Part shown: positions 33,701 to 41,138 of the stretch, in pieces
Position numbering within the stretch: the stretch's first letter is position 1
Layout of the letters: each line of letters begins with the position of its first letter
NCBI GenBank assembly: GCA_020161775.1
Contig: JAIUOW010000003.1
Location: 229,977 to 293,976 of the forward strand
DNA from: Pseudomonadota bacterium
GTDB lineage: Bacteria; Pseudomonadota; Gammaproteobacteria; Burkholderiales; Burkholderiaceae_C
Reading direction: 5' to 3'
Length of the DNA stretch: 64,000 bases
Notes under the pieces: generated by a model
What the model saw: the letters and a program-made list of their open reading frames with translations, nothing else
Told to the model about the DNA's origin: nothing
Database searches by the model: none
Translations under genes and position numbers: made by a program

Positions 33701-36652
33701 GCCCGTGCCGTTGATGGCGGCGGCGCCCTGCAGTTCCAGCACTTCGAACCCCTCGCCCAGCGTGTAACTGATGTGCGAGCGGATGGCGTCCACGTTGGTG
33801 TCGGCGGTCATGGGCAGGCCGTCGCCCTGCATCGCGGCCAAGCCCGCCGCCATGGGTGCACCCCCCGCAGGGGAAGCAGCCTCCACCACCAAGTCGTCTT
33901 CACTGTCAATCACGTAGATGTCGCTGCCAGCGCCGCCTTCCATGTAGTCGGCACCCGCGCCGCCGTCCAGAAAGTCGTCGCCGTCTCCGCCAAACAGGCC
34001 GTCATCGCCGTCATCGCCCACCAGCGTGTCCTTGCCGGCCTCTCCGTCCAGGTAGTCCGCTCCGGCGCCGCCGTTCAGATAGTCGTTCTGCGCGCCGCCA
34101 AACAGCTGGTCATCACCGCGCCGTCCGAACAGCGTGTCTTGTCCATCCTCACCGTCCAGATAGTCGTCGCCATGGAATTGCGCGTCGTCCGCGTCGTCGC
34201 CGTCCAGGTAGTCGTCACCCGTTCCGCCGAACAGCACATCGGCGCCGCCCTGGCCATACAGCCGGTCCCGTCCGGCCCCGCCATCCAGAAAATCGCTACC
34301 CTCACGTTCGCCCGGCGTGTAGCCGAATTTGAAATAGTCTTCGCCCGTCTTTTGCGTGCGCGTGCCGTCTCCATTCACGACGTCGTCGCCGTCGCCACCT
34401 TCCAGCACGTCGTTTCCGCCCGCGCCCATCATCGTGTCATCGCCTGCCTCGCCCTGAACGCGGTCCGCCCCCGCCGAGGCGATGATCATGTCGTCGCCGT
34501 CCCCGGCATCGACGCTGTCGCCCTCTGCCTGATTCGCTTCCAGGTAGACGCCCCAGATCAGTTCCGACTGCTCGCCCTGCTCCCGGTAAGTGCCCCAGGT
34601 CGCGGACGAGCTGATGATTTCCGCAGTGGCCTTCACCGTCTGCCCGCGCTGCTGCACCCAGTCGCCCTGCATCCACCGTTCGCCCACATACTGTCGGCCG
34701 GGCGCGTAGGCTTCGCTGGCGGTGTAGATGCGGTCGTTGCCGTCCCCACCATCGATCTTGTCGGTGCCCAGGCCGCCGGCGATCAGATCGTCCCCCGCGC
34801 CACCATCGATTTCATCAGCCGCGGCGCTGCCACCCAGCACGTCGTTCCCCCCGCCCCCGATCAGGCGGCTTGCACCTGCGGCGTACAGCACGTCCTCGAA
34901 CCCCGGCTCGCTCACGCCGTTTAGCAGCGTTCCATCCGGCTGGTAGCTCGTGCCGCTCCAGTCATAGTAAGCGCCATGCTCACCCGTTTTGATGACTGGG
35001 CGCTGGTCGCCGTTGCGTACGGTCACGGGATCGGCCCGGTCGCGCAGGTCGATCTGCCAGGTGTTGCTGGCGGCACTCTGCCCATTGCCGCTGTAGCTGG
35101 CGCTCAGGCTGCCCTGCGCATCACCATCCAGCTGGCCGTCATGCACGAGCGAGAAGCTCACGCGCGTCTGGCCTTCTGCCAGCGTGATCACCGCCCCGTT
35201 GGCGTCCACCGTGGTGTCGCCCAAGATCGCTTTGCAGCCATTGGCGCCGCTGAAGCTCAGGGTGATGGTGTCGCCCGCCTTGGCGCCCGTGCTCAGGTTC
35301 AGGCTGAAGCGGGTGCCGCCGCCTTCGGCGATGGTGGCGGTTTTGCCGGACAGATCGCCCAGGCTGGCCGTCACGTTCGCCCAGAAGTTGCCGGCGTCCT
35401 GTGTCAGGGCCAGTTTGGCGGGGCCCAGCTTGATGCCCAGGTAGCCTTCGCTGCCTTGGGCTTTGGTCAGGTCAAAGTTGTTGATGGTGATGGTGTTGGC
35501 GGCGTCTGTGCCTTTGACGATGGTGGCTTTGTACGTGTTCGCGCCGGACTTCTGGATGTACATGCCCGCATACACGCCGCCACCCATATCGAAGGCGTAG
35601 CCGTCGCGCACGCCGGTGCCCTGGAATGTGCCCGTCAGGGCCTTGCCGTCGATCTGGAGGGTGCCTTGGCCGTCGCTGTCTGTGACGGTGTCCTTGCCCC
35701 AGGCAGCGGAGAAGATATACGCGTCTGTACCTATGCCGCCATGCAAGGCGTCGTTACGAATGCCTCCCGCCAGGGTGTCACCGCCTCCGCCTGCAATGAT
35801 CGTTGCACCCTTCGAGTTCAGCGCCTCGCGCAGATGTCGGTCAATTGCCAGATTGTCAAACTTGCTCGGACTCAGGTTGTCTTGCGCATTCGTGCCGTAA
35901 ATGATCATGCGCCCGTCCTGGTCCAGAAACCGGGTCGAACCACTTTGGTACAGCTGATCAAGGAACGCTGTGCTGTTGACGGCGATGTAGGCGTATAGGA
36001 GCGGGTCAGCTGGTTGGGCGGCAGCACCGCTGCTGGCCGCTTGGTAGTCGTCGAACGTAAAGCGCCCTTGCACTGTGCGTTGGCCACTGAAGTCGAACTC
36101 GACGGTTCTTCCTATCTTGGAGGGGTCAATTTTTGGTTCTAGCAGGGAATTGGCGATGTCCCCAAATGTCGTGCCAGCGGTAAAGTCAAAATTCTCCTTT
36201 TTGCCGTCGCTCAAGTAAGGGGTAATGGCGAAGTCTTCGATGTAGCGACTGCCATTCGATTCAATGACGAACTTGGCGCCATCGCGCAGCATGAAAGCCG
36301 TTTTGTTCCAGATATAGGCCCGTTCAAGGAAGTTGTCCTTTCCGTCGTCAAACTGAGATTGATCGATACCGATCCAGCCAACGGTTACGCCAAATGCGGC
36401 GAAGATCTGAGCCTTTGTGTAGGTTCCAGGTGCAAGCTGAAATGATGCCGGGTCCGTCAGTGGGTTGAAGAATTTTTTGATGAAGTCGAACTTGTTGGGT
36501 GTGGCGAATCGGCCGGGACCTGACATGTAGGCGTCGACGTCGATCAAGACGAGGGAGGTGGCAGCGACCGGTCGAATCAGTTGATCATTCACCAAATCTT
36601 TGGGACTGGTCGGTTTGTCGTAAAGAAACAATCTCTTGCTTCTGACTTTCAT
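27785..36652 (-). CDS. Giant RTX / haemolysin-type calcium-binding repeat protein
   Basis: A protein of about 2,955 residues, probably exported by a type I system. Order: an unrecognised head (about 1-290) with no signal peptide; an RTX patch; a Calx-beta-like stretch; a long block of GGxGxDxLxGG calcium-binding repeats (about 590-960); three NQAP-type Ig/cadherin-like repeats (about 1130-1430); several HCBP-related domains with FADGTVW; then four to five near-identical 81-residue repeats with GGAGNDTY near the end; and a closing domain with MTVQNWYLG. The start is unclear: ATG 36652 or TTG 36688, neither with a good ribosome site. The head region is AT-richer than the rest. No ABC exporter or adaptor gene is nearby. 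Confidence 0.85.
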   Translation of the reverse strand: MKVRSKRLFLYDKPTSPKDLVNDQLIRPVAATSLVLIDVDAYMSGPGRFATPNKFDFIKKFFNPLTDPASFQLAPGTYTKAQIFAAFGVTVGWIGIDQSQFDDGKDNFLERAYIWNKTAFMLRDGAKFVIESNGSRYIEDFAITPYLSDGKKENFDFTAGTTFGDIANSLLEPKIDPSKIGRTVEFDFSGQRTVQGRFTFDDYQAASSGAAAQPADPLLYAYIAVNSTAFLDQLYQSGSTRFLDQDGRMIIYGTNAQDNLSPSKFDNLAIDRHLREALNSKGATIIAGGGGDTLAGGIRNDALHGGIGTDAYIFSAAWGKDTVTDSDGQGTLQIDGKALTGTFQGTGVRDGYAFDMGGGVYAGMYIQKSGANTYKATIVKGTDAANTITINNFDLTKAQGSEGYLGIKLGPAKLALTQDAGNFWANVTASLGDLSGKTATIAEGGGTRFSLNLSTGAKAGDTITLSFSGANGCKAILGDTTVDANGAVITLAEGQTRVSFSLVHDGQLDGDAQGSLSASYSGNGQSAASNTWQIDLRDRADPVTVRNGDQRPVIKTGEHGAYYDWSGTSYQPDGTLLNGVSEPGFEDVLYAAGASRLIGGGGNDVLGGSAAADEIDGGAGDDLIAGGLGTDKIDGGDGNDRIYTASEAYAPGRQYVGERWMQGDWVQQRGQTVKATAEIISSSATWGTYREQGEQSELIWGVYLEANQAEGDSVDAGDGDDMIIASAGADRVQGEAGDDTMMGAGGNDVLEGGDGDDVVNGDGTRTQKTGEDYFKFGYTPGEREGSDFLDGGAGRDRLYGQGGADVLFGGTGDDYLDGDDADDAQFHGDDYLDGEDGQDTLFGRRGDDQLFGGAQNDYLNGGAGADYLDGEAGKDTLVGDDGDDGLFGGDGDDFLDGGAGADYMEGGAGSDIYVIDSEDDLVVEAASPAGGAPMAAGLAAMQGDGLPMTADTNVDAIRSHISYTLGEGFEVLELQGAAAINGTGNAQDNTVRGNSGANLLAGALGNDWLSGGAGDDVYVFNRGDGAVTISNTDFLRDTADPLLQRAVDTVRFGEGIAAADLQVRRQGDHLLLKLKDTDEYVFVSNHYGATVQNNNETRVYDHKIDRVEFADGTVWDQAKLELEADRAANNQAPAFNATIPTQQSRVGIAFSWVVPAGTATDPDTWDSVTYSVKAIDGSALPDWLGFDAATGTLSGMPGTNDVGSLQLMLWATDSYGAAVGRSFWMQVSPPNQAPVISGTPPAQLQAGAGTAFSWTVPAGLITDPDAGDSIAYSVVLADGSPLPAWLAFDPTTRTLSGTASAADAGARQLVLRGTDPWGSAVSHEFSLTVTAANQMPVLHTPLPDHQAPQQTAFVFTVPQDAFTDPDNGDTLTFSAALADGSPLPYWLHFDAQTRHFVGFPAGPGVLSIRVTATDAAGAAASDVFTITTEAISTITGTDDYDFLEGDSTANTLVGLGGYDVLWGEGGNDVLDGGADFDRLIGGPGNDVYLYNPGDGNDIIENIDFLSDAANPGAAAAVDTLRLGGGLAPADVKLYRHGASLVIELKSTGGRIYVDQHFAAAVKVGTQMQDYRLDRLEFADGTVWDATRMEAEAARYPYVPANSVHGTQYEDFEFGTANDDVIYGYEGNDYLSGGRGNDLLIGGAGNDRLSGNEGDDTYVFGLGAGSDFIAAEIGETNNRILLEEGVLPQDVELVRTQGATSGYESLTLIIRSTGQTLGIEDCFGPDGTTAISSIQFIDASSTTWTAQDIIARAGASINGAPNVHTGTPGDDIFLVDNDGDTVVEAAGGGMDVVRSTVDFTLPAHVENLELIGLATRGYGNSLNNILQGNFLPNWLYGQGGLDTYEGGGGDDMYFDLADREVVKGQATVIELEGEGYDVLVTNMTSVDMAANLEELRISGDMVTPANNAAGDGFEHSYTGNELDNYIDLSMARFNGDWKPGDATVRIRLDGGEGADYMVGGYVDATFVVDNEGDQVISNWGGVVEASVSYGGVGTLILTGSDAIMATGTDRTNFLDGRHNPAANRLFGLAGDDSYHADLGDEVIEAVGEGDDTVVLWAGGRDPLAVVRLADFANVEGLQLADDFGNADMLGTAAADALTGNSGNNRIEGLDGDDVLASGGGRDVLLGGAGRDTTHLAGAEFATVDGGAGNDTILAGGAQLQVMLSMDGGTDTVSGTAARTAAQWAAQRDVLSFVALDDGADAAALRLTRAGKDLTVKLGTASVVVQGYFKTAQSDEVASALDAIRLGDGTFITRDAIAAGLGQTSLQAATAGDDLLITTAAVRTLAGAGGNDHLFGQATADALDGGAGNDRLYGGDGQDQLKGGAGNDVLTGGRGADTYLYTAGWGQDVVDDLQRTERAVHVDAQLEDDDTLNTVQFDATVAVADVAMVRDSNDLVLSHKTTGDTLRVKSYFEAVHGNGLFQVRFANGTVWSEAYIDQQVNTVTGTAGADVLVGLPTGGDIRGLGGNDTLTGLGSSDNLYGGAGKDTLNGAGGNDLLNGGGGADAMAGGAGDDIYYVDNAGDTVTEQANSGRDRVLANLSWVLSANVEELVLTGSNAINGTGNALANVLTGNAAANVLDGKGGGDVMTGGAGNDTYVVAQATDTTVELADGGIDSVQSGISWTLAANVENLTLTGTAAVNGTGNTLANVLTGNAGANVLNGGVGADAMRGGAGNDTYHVDNAGDTVTEVSGGGTDTVVSTLSWKLGSELENLTLAGTAHINATGNALANTLLGNAGNNTLNGGGGADAMLGGAGNDTYVVDHASDTVTELAVQGTDTVRSFVSWTLGANLENLTLLGTTAINGTGNAQGNVLVGNTAANTLSGGAGNDTYLMGRGYGADTLVDTDATSGNHDVLRFAADVSISQLWFRKMNNDLEVSIIGTGDRMTVQNWYLGAQHRIEEFQTGANRTLQHDKVQSLVDAMATLPPPAPGEYAWSLAYDVQLGGVVTSTWQWPLVDF
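28146..29140 (-). repeat. Tandem 243-bp repeats inside the RTX gene
   Basis: The same sequence pattern recurs with an exact 243-bp period (81 codons), with equivalent points at 28389, 28632, 28875 and 29118, and a related shorter unit near 28173. Each unit encodes an RTX hairpin (GGAGNDTY), a DTVTE-like strand, a W-containing strand and a NGTGNALANVLTGN-like closing segment. The units differ at many third positions, so the array is maintained rather than freshly duplicated. Confidence 0.85.
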
Positions 36653-36688
36653 TTGGACCACAAGCAGCCAGCGCAAGCGCCGTGACAA

Positions 36689-36996
36689 CAGGTAAGAGCT
36701 TCAGGCAGCGCATAGAAAGCCTCCCTCATTGGCCGCATCAAAGAACCGGATGTTCTGGCTACCCTGCACGATGCCGCCCAGGCCCTTGACCTGCTCGTAC
36801 ACGGCGCTGGTGCCTTTAGCCCAATTGGCTGGCGTTGCGGCGTTGGCCCATTGACACCGAGGCGTTAAGCCGCCACGGACAAACCAAGGTAAAAGCGGCA
36901 TGAATTGATAATTTGAAAACAAAATAGCTGCATATTGTGCAGTACTTCTTCAATTATAAATACATTGGTTCTACTTATATCCTTGAGGATGGCGAT
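36689..36996 (-). other. AT-richer gap with a 73-codon ORF of unknown status
   Basis: This 308-base stretch separates the RTX gene from the SulP gene. An ORF at 36701-36922 (minus) would encode 73 residues ending in GIVQGSQNIRFFDAANEGGF and LCAA. It is in the same frame as the RTX gene, separated by a TGA at 36703-36701. It could be a small gene, a remnant of an older gene, or a former N-terminal extension. I do not recognise it. The part around 36900-36990 is clearly AT-rich and may hold the RTX promoter. Confidence 0.35.
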
Positions 36997-38649
36997 TCAA
37001 GCGCTCAACCGCCCAAACGCCTGCAACGCATCCACATCCGTGCGGTACATCCGCAGCAGCGGCCCGTCGTTCAGCGCGCCCGCGCGGCGCAGCACTTTTT
37101 CCACCGGTAGCTTGATACCGCTGATGTGCAGCGTGATGTTGCGTGTAGCCAGCCGCTCGCGCAGCTGGGTGAACACCTCCACGCCCGTGGCGTCAATGCG
37201 GTTGATGGGTTGGGCAAACAGGCAGACGTGTTGCACATCGGGGTGGGCGGCCAGGTGTTCGGTGATGGCGCGCTCCAGCGCGGTGGCGGACGCAAAGTCC
37301 AGCTCGTCGTCCATGCGCAGCGCGTAAAGCCGCTGCGCCAGCGGCGGCAGCTTCCACAGGTGGCGGTCGCGCAGGCTGCCGTCGGGGTGCAGGCCCACCT
37401 CGATGATGCGCGGGTGCAGCCGCAAATAAAGAAAGTGCGCCAGCCCCATCAGCACGCCGGTCAGCACGCCCCAGTAGATGCGCGGCGCCGTCAGCAGCGT
37501 CACGCCAAAGGTCACGAACGCCGTCGCCGCCTCCACGCGGTTGATGGCCCACAGCCGCAGCAGCAGGCGCGGCTTGATCAGGCTGGCCACGGCGGCGATC
37601 ACTACCGCCGCCAGCACCGCGCGCGGCACATGCGACAGCGCGGGCGTCAACAGCAGCAGCACGCCCAGCACCACCACGGTGGCCGACACCGTGGCCCAGC
37701 CCGTTCTGGCGCCCGCGTACAAGGTGATGGCGGATCGCGAAAACGACGTGCTGGTGGGAAAGCTGCCCGACAGGCCCGACACGATCTTGCCCAGGCCCTG
37801 GCCGATCAGGTCCTGGCTGGCGTCCCAGCGTTTGGCGTCGTGCTGGCTTTCGATCTTGGCGCTGGACGCCATCTCCAGCGAGCTGACCAGCGTGATCACG
37901 GCCGCGGGCACCAGCAGCAGGCTCAGGGTGTCCCAGCCGGGCCAGCCCGGCCAGTAGGGCGCGGGCAGACCCACCGGCAGCGTGCCGATGACCGCGCCGT
38001 GGGCTGAATAGCCGCTGTACCAGCTCAACGCCGCCGCCGCCGCAATGACAACCAGCACCATGGGCAGCTTGGGCAGCCAGCGTTTGCCGGCCACGAACAG
38101 CGTGAGGCTCACCACGCCATAGGCCATGGCCGTCAGGTCAAACTGCGGCGCCTGCCACAGCGTCTGCAATGCACCTTTAAGCCCCAGCAGCGCGGGCACC
38201 TGCGAGGCAATGATGAGCAGCGCCGCCGCCTGGCTGAAGCCGGTGAGCACCGGCGAGCTCACCAGGTTCAGCACCCAGCTGGCGCCGCCCGCGCCCAATG
38301 CGAGTTGTATGCCGCCGGCCAGCAGCGACAGCCACACGGCCAGCGCCACCCATTGCGTGCTGCCCGGCTCGGCCAGGCCGATGAGCGACGCGCCCACCAG
38401 CACGCTGGTCAGGGCCGATGGCCCCACCGACAGTCGCGTGGAGCTGCCAAACATCACGGCCACCAGCATGGGCAGGAACGTGGCGTACAGCCCGGTGACC
38501 AGCGGCATGCCGGCCAACGCCGCATAGGCCACCGACTGCGGGATCATCACCACCGCCACCGTCAGGCTGGCGCCCACTTCGCCGCGCAGCAGGGCCGCGT
38601 CGGGCCGCGGCCATTTGAGAAAGGGGAGCCAGCGTGTCAGGTCTTGCAT
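36997..38649 (-). CDS. SulP family inorganic anion transporter with STAS domain
   Basis: Inner-membrane transporter of 550 residues, probably for sulfate. It has about 12-14 helices, starting LTVAVVMIPQSVAYAALAGMP, which holds the SulP signature, then SVGPSALTSVL and GSFPTSTSFSRSAI. A C-terminal STAS domain (about 430-545) includes the INRIDATGVEVF motif with the characteristic Asp. It starts 10 bases after the sulfatase stop on the same strand, so sulfate released by that enzyme, or sulfate needed by the cell, is the likely cargo. Other SulP members carry bicarbonate or dicarboxylates, so the substrate is inferred. Confidence 0.9.
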   Translation of the reverse strand: MQDLTRWLPFLKWPRPDAALLRGEVGASLTVAVVMIPQSVAYAALAGMPLVTGLYATFLPMLVAVMFGSSTRLSVGPSALTSVLVGASLIGLAEPGSTQWVALAVWLSLLAGGIQLALGAGGASWVLNLVSSPVLTGFSQAAALLIIASQVPALLGLKGALQTLWQAPQFDLTAMAYGVVSLTLFVAGKRWLPKLPMVLVVIAAAAALSWYSGYSAHGAVIGTLPVGLPAPYWPGWPGWDTLSLLLVPAAVITLVSSLEMASSAKIESQHDAKRWDASQDLIGQGLGKIVSGLSGSFPTSTSFSRSAITLYAGARTGWATVSATVVVLGVLLLLTPALSHVPRAVLAAVVIAAVASLIKPRLLLRLWAINRVEAATAFVTFGVTLLTAPRIYWGVLTGVLMGLAHFLYLRLHPRIIEVGLHPDGSLRDRHLWKLPPLAQRLYALRMDDELDFASATALERAITEHLAAHPDVQHVCLFAQPINRIDATGVEVFTQLRERLATRNITLHISGIKLPVEKVLRRAGALNDGPLLRMYRTDVDALQAFGRLSA

Positions 38650-38659
38650 TGCTCCGAGC

Positions 38660-39973
38660 TTAACGCTGCGGCATGTCCTTGACCGAATAGCCCAGGCTCA
38701 CCGTCGCGTCCGCCGGGATGGGCGGCATGGTCGCGTCCCAGGCCTCCCACGCGGCGCGCAGCGCAGCGATGCGTTCGGGTTCGCGCGCCGCCAGGTTGGC
38801 GCGCTCGCGTTCGTCGGCGGGGATGTTGAACAGGTAGTCGTTGCCGTCCACGCGCAGGTACTTCCAGTCGCCGTCGCGCAGGGCGCGCTGGTCGCGGTGG
38901 TTCATGCGCCAGTGCAGCGGGCGGTGAAAGCGGTGGGCGCCATCGCGCAGCACGGGCAGCATGGATACACCGTCCAGCGGGTAGCGGTCATCCGCTGCCA
39001 CGCCGGCCGCGTCCAGCATCGTGGCCGACCAGTCCATGGTCATGCACTGCTGCGCGCTCACGCCACCGGGTGCGATGGCGGCGGGCCAGTGGGCGATCCA
39101 GGGCACGCGGATGCCGCCCTCGGTCAGGTCCATCTTGCCGCCCACCAGCGGCCAGTTGTCACTGAACCGCTCGCCGCCGTTGTCGCTGGTAAACACCACC
39201 AGCGTGTCGCGGTCCAGCCCCTGCGCGCGCAGCGCATCCACCAGCCAGCCTATGCCTTCGTCCATGTGCTGGATCATCTTGCGGTAGGTGTGGATGTTGC
39301 CGCCGTGCAGGTGGAACAGGTTGTTCTTCACCTCCTGCGCCAGGGCTTCGTCGTCGCGCGTTTCCCACGGCCAGTGCGGCGCGGTGTAGTGCAGGCTCAG
39401 GAAGAACGGCGTGCCGTCTTTCGCGCCCGGTGCCATGCGGTTCACGTAGTCCACGGCGCGGTGCGAGATCAGGTCGGTCAGGTAGCCGTCTTCGCGGTGC
39501 TCCCGTTCGCCAAAGTACAGGTCGTGCGTGCCGTTGCTGCTGCAGTGGGTGAAGTAGTCCACCCCGCCTGACATCGGGCCAAAGAATTCTTCGTAGCCCG
39601 ATTTCAGCGGGCCGAACGCAGGCGGGTAGCCCAGGTGCCATTTGCCGATGAGCGCGGTGCGGTAGCCCGCACCCTGCAGCAGCGACGGCAGCGTGGGGTG
39701 CTCGGGCGGCAGGCCCAGCGTGGTGCTGCCCTTGCTTTTGCTGTTGATGGGTTCTTCCGCCGCGCCGCGCAGGCGGTATTGGTAGCGCGCCGTCATCAGC
39801 GCAAAGCGCGTGGGTGAGCACACGGGCGAATTGGAATACCCCTGCGTGAAGCGCATGCCGTTGGCCGCCAGGCTGTCCAGCACGGGTGACACCGGAGCGC
39901 GGCCACCGTAGCAGCCCAGGTCCGCAAAACCCAGGTCGTCGGCAACGATGAAGATGATGTTGGGGCGAGTCAC
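38660..39973 (-). CDS. Type I sulfatase
   Basis: Arylsulfatase-type sulfate ester hydrolase of 437 residues. The metal site opens with NIIFIVADDLGFADLG (D12, D13), and the signature CSPTR at residues 52-56 contains the Cys that is converted to formylglycine. Later motifs include IGKWHLG, SLHYTAPHWPW and VVFTSDNGGE. There is no clear signal peptide, so it may be cytoplasmic. It lies between a Bug-type binding protein gene and the SulP gene in one direction, suggesting a sulfate-ester use module. The substrate is unknown. A maturation enzyme is not in the window. Confidence 0.92.
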   Translation of the reverse strand: MTRPNIIFIVADDLGFADLGCYGGRAPVSPVLDSLAANGMRFTQGYSNSPVCSPTRFALMTARYQYRLRGAAEEPINSKSKGSTTLGLPPEHPTLPSLLQGAGYRTALIGKWHLGYPPAFGPLKSGYEEFFGPMSGGVDYFTHCSSNGTHDLYFGEREHREDGYLTDLISHRAVDYVNRMAPGAKDGTPFFLSLHYTAPHWPWETRDDEALAQEVKNNLFHLHGGNIHTYRKMIQHMDEGIGWLVDALRAQGLDRDTLVVFTSDNGGERFSDNWPLVGGKMDLTEGGIRVPWIAHWPAAIAPGGVSAQQCMTMDWSATMLDAAGVAADDRYPLDGVSMLPVLRDGAHRFHRPLHWRMNHRDQRALRDGDWKYLRVDGNDYLFNIPADERERANLAAREPERIAALRAAWEAWDATMPPIPADATVSLGYSVKDMPQR

Positions 39974-40040
39974 GGTGTGTGAGTGCAGAAGAGTTTGTTC
40001 CAGGGCCGCCGCGGAACCGGCTTCGCCGGGCCGCAGGCAG

Positions 40041-40080
40041 CGCCCCCCTGAGGGGGAGGCGCCGCAAGCGCTTCGGGGGG
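40041..40080. repeat. GC-rich intergenic hairpin repeat of Comamonadaceae type
   Basis: CGCCCCCCTGAGGGGGAGGCG folds into a hairpin (C/G arms around TGA, 40041-40061) and is followed by CCGCAAGCGCTTCGGGGGG ending at 40080, directly before the Bug-type gene's stop. I recall very similar dispersed intergenic elements in Acidovorax and Variovorax genomes, but could not check. It lies between two genes of a possible operon. Confidence 0.45.
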
Positions 40081-41046
40081 TTAGTCCAACAACACGCCGG
40101 TGGCCTTGATGGGTTTTTCCCAGCGGGCCAGGTCGGCGCGCTGCGCGGCGGCGAGATCCGCGGATGTGGAGCCGATGGGGTCATAGCCCAGGCTGGTCAT
40201 CTTTGCCTGCATTTCGGGCTTCTTCACCGCTGCAGAAACAGCGCGCTCCAGTTTGGCCAGTACGGGCGGCGGCAGGCCCGCAGGGCCATACATCGCAAAC
40301 CAGGCGGTGGCCACCATGTTCACGCCTGACTCCTTGAGCGTGGGCACCTCGGGCACCTGCGGGTCGCGCTTGTCGCCGGTCACGGCAATGATGCGCACCT
40401 TGCCGCCGCGGTGCAGCTCGGCGGTCTCGGACACCACGTCAAACTTGTAGCCGATGTGCCCGCCCAGAAGCGCCGTGTTGGCCGGCGCGCCGCCCTGGAA
40501 CGGCACATGGGTGAACGGCACGCCCGCGCTTTGCTCCATCAGCACGCCCATGAAATGCGGCAGCGTGCCCAAGCCGGGCGAACCATAGGTGGCGGCCTTG
40601 GGGTCGGCCTTGGCCTTGGCCAGCATCTCGGCCACGGTCTTGGCACCCGTGGCCGGACCCGACACCACGCCAAACTGGAACGCCGCGATCTGCGACACCG
40701 GCGTGAAGTCCTTCACCGCGTCGTAGTCGAGCTTTTTGTACACATGCGGGAACAGCACCATGGGCCCGCTGGGCAGGATGATGACAGTCTGGCCGTCGGG
40801 CTTGGCGTTCTTCACCGCCGTGAGCGCAATGCGGCCGCCCGCGCCGGGGCGGTTTTCCACCGTGACGGTGCTGAAGTCGTCACGGATGGCGTCACCAATC
40901 AGGCGGGCGATCACGTCGGCCGAGCCGCCGGGCGGGAAGCCCACCAGGATCTTCAGCGGCGGCTTGTCCTGCGCGGCGGCAGGCAGGGCCATGAAAGGGC
41001 TGGCGGCCAGCAGCAAGGCCGCGGCCAGGAATTGTCTTTGGCGCAT
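40081..41046 (-). CDS. Tripartite tricarboxylate transporter substrate-binding protein (Bug family)
   Basis: Periplasmic solute-binding protein of 321 residues of the Bug/TctC family, hugely expanded in Burkholderiales. A signal peptide ends ALPAAAQ; the family motifs PPLKILVGFPPGGSADV, VENRPGAGG and GSPGLGTLPHFMG are visible. The ATG at 41046 has GAGGAG upstream; an in-frame start at 41100 would add 18 residues that look non-natural. No TctA/TctB membrane genes are nearby, as is common for orphan Bug genes. It heads the sulfatase-SulP series and diverges from a MarR gene, with a palindrome between them. Confidence 0.92.
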   Translation of the reverse strand: MRQRQFLAAALLLAASPFMALPAAAQDKPPLKILVGFPPGGSADVIARLIGDAIRDDFSTVTVENRPGAGGRIALTAVKNAKPDGQTVIILPSGPMVLFPHVYKKLDYDAVKDFTPVSQIAAFQFGVVSGPATGAKTVAEMLAKAKADPKAATYGSPGLGTLPHFMGVLMEQSAGVPFTHVPFQGGAPANTALLGGHIGYKFDVVSETAELHRGGKVRIIAVTGDKRDPQVPEVPTLKESGVNMVATAWFAMYGPAGLPPPVLAKLERAVSAAVKKPEMQAKMTSLGYDPIGSTSADLAAAQRADLARWEKPIKATGVLLD

Positions 41047-41099
41047 GGTGTGTCTCCTCGGGGGCGTGCAAGTTGCAGCCTCACTGTAGACCCCGGACA

Positions 41100-41118
41100 A
41101 TTGATTGTTCTAATCAAT
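41100..41118. promoter_or_regulatory. Palindromic MarR-type operator between divergent genes
   Basis: ATTGATT (41100-41106), GTTCT, AATCAAT (41112-41118) is a perfect 7-5-7 inverted repeat, AT-rich in GC-rich surroundings. It lies 53 bases from the Bug-gene start and 20 bases from the MarR start, the expected place for a MarR regulator that represses its own gene and its neighbour. Confidence 0.7.
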
Positions 41119-41138
41119 CATTCCCTTGGTAAACCCTG

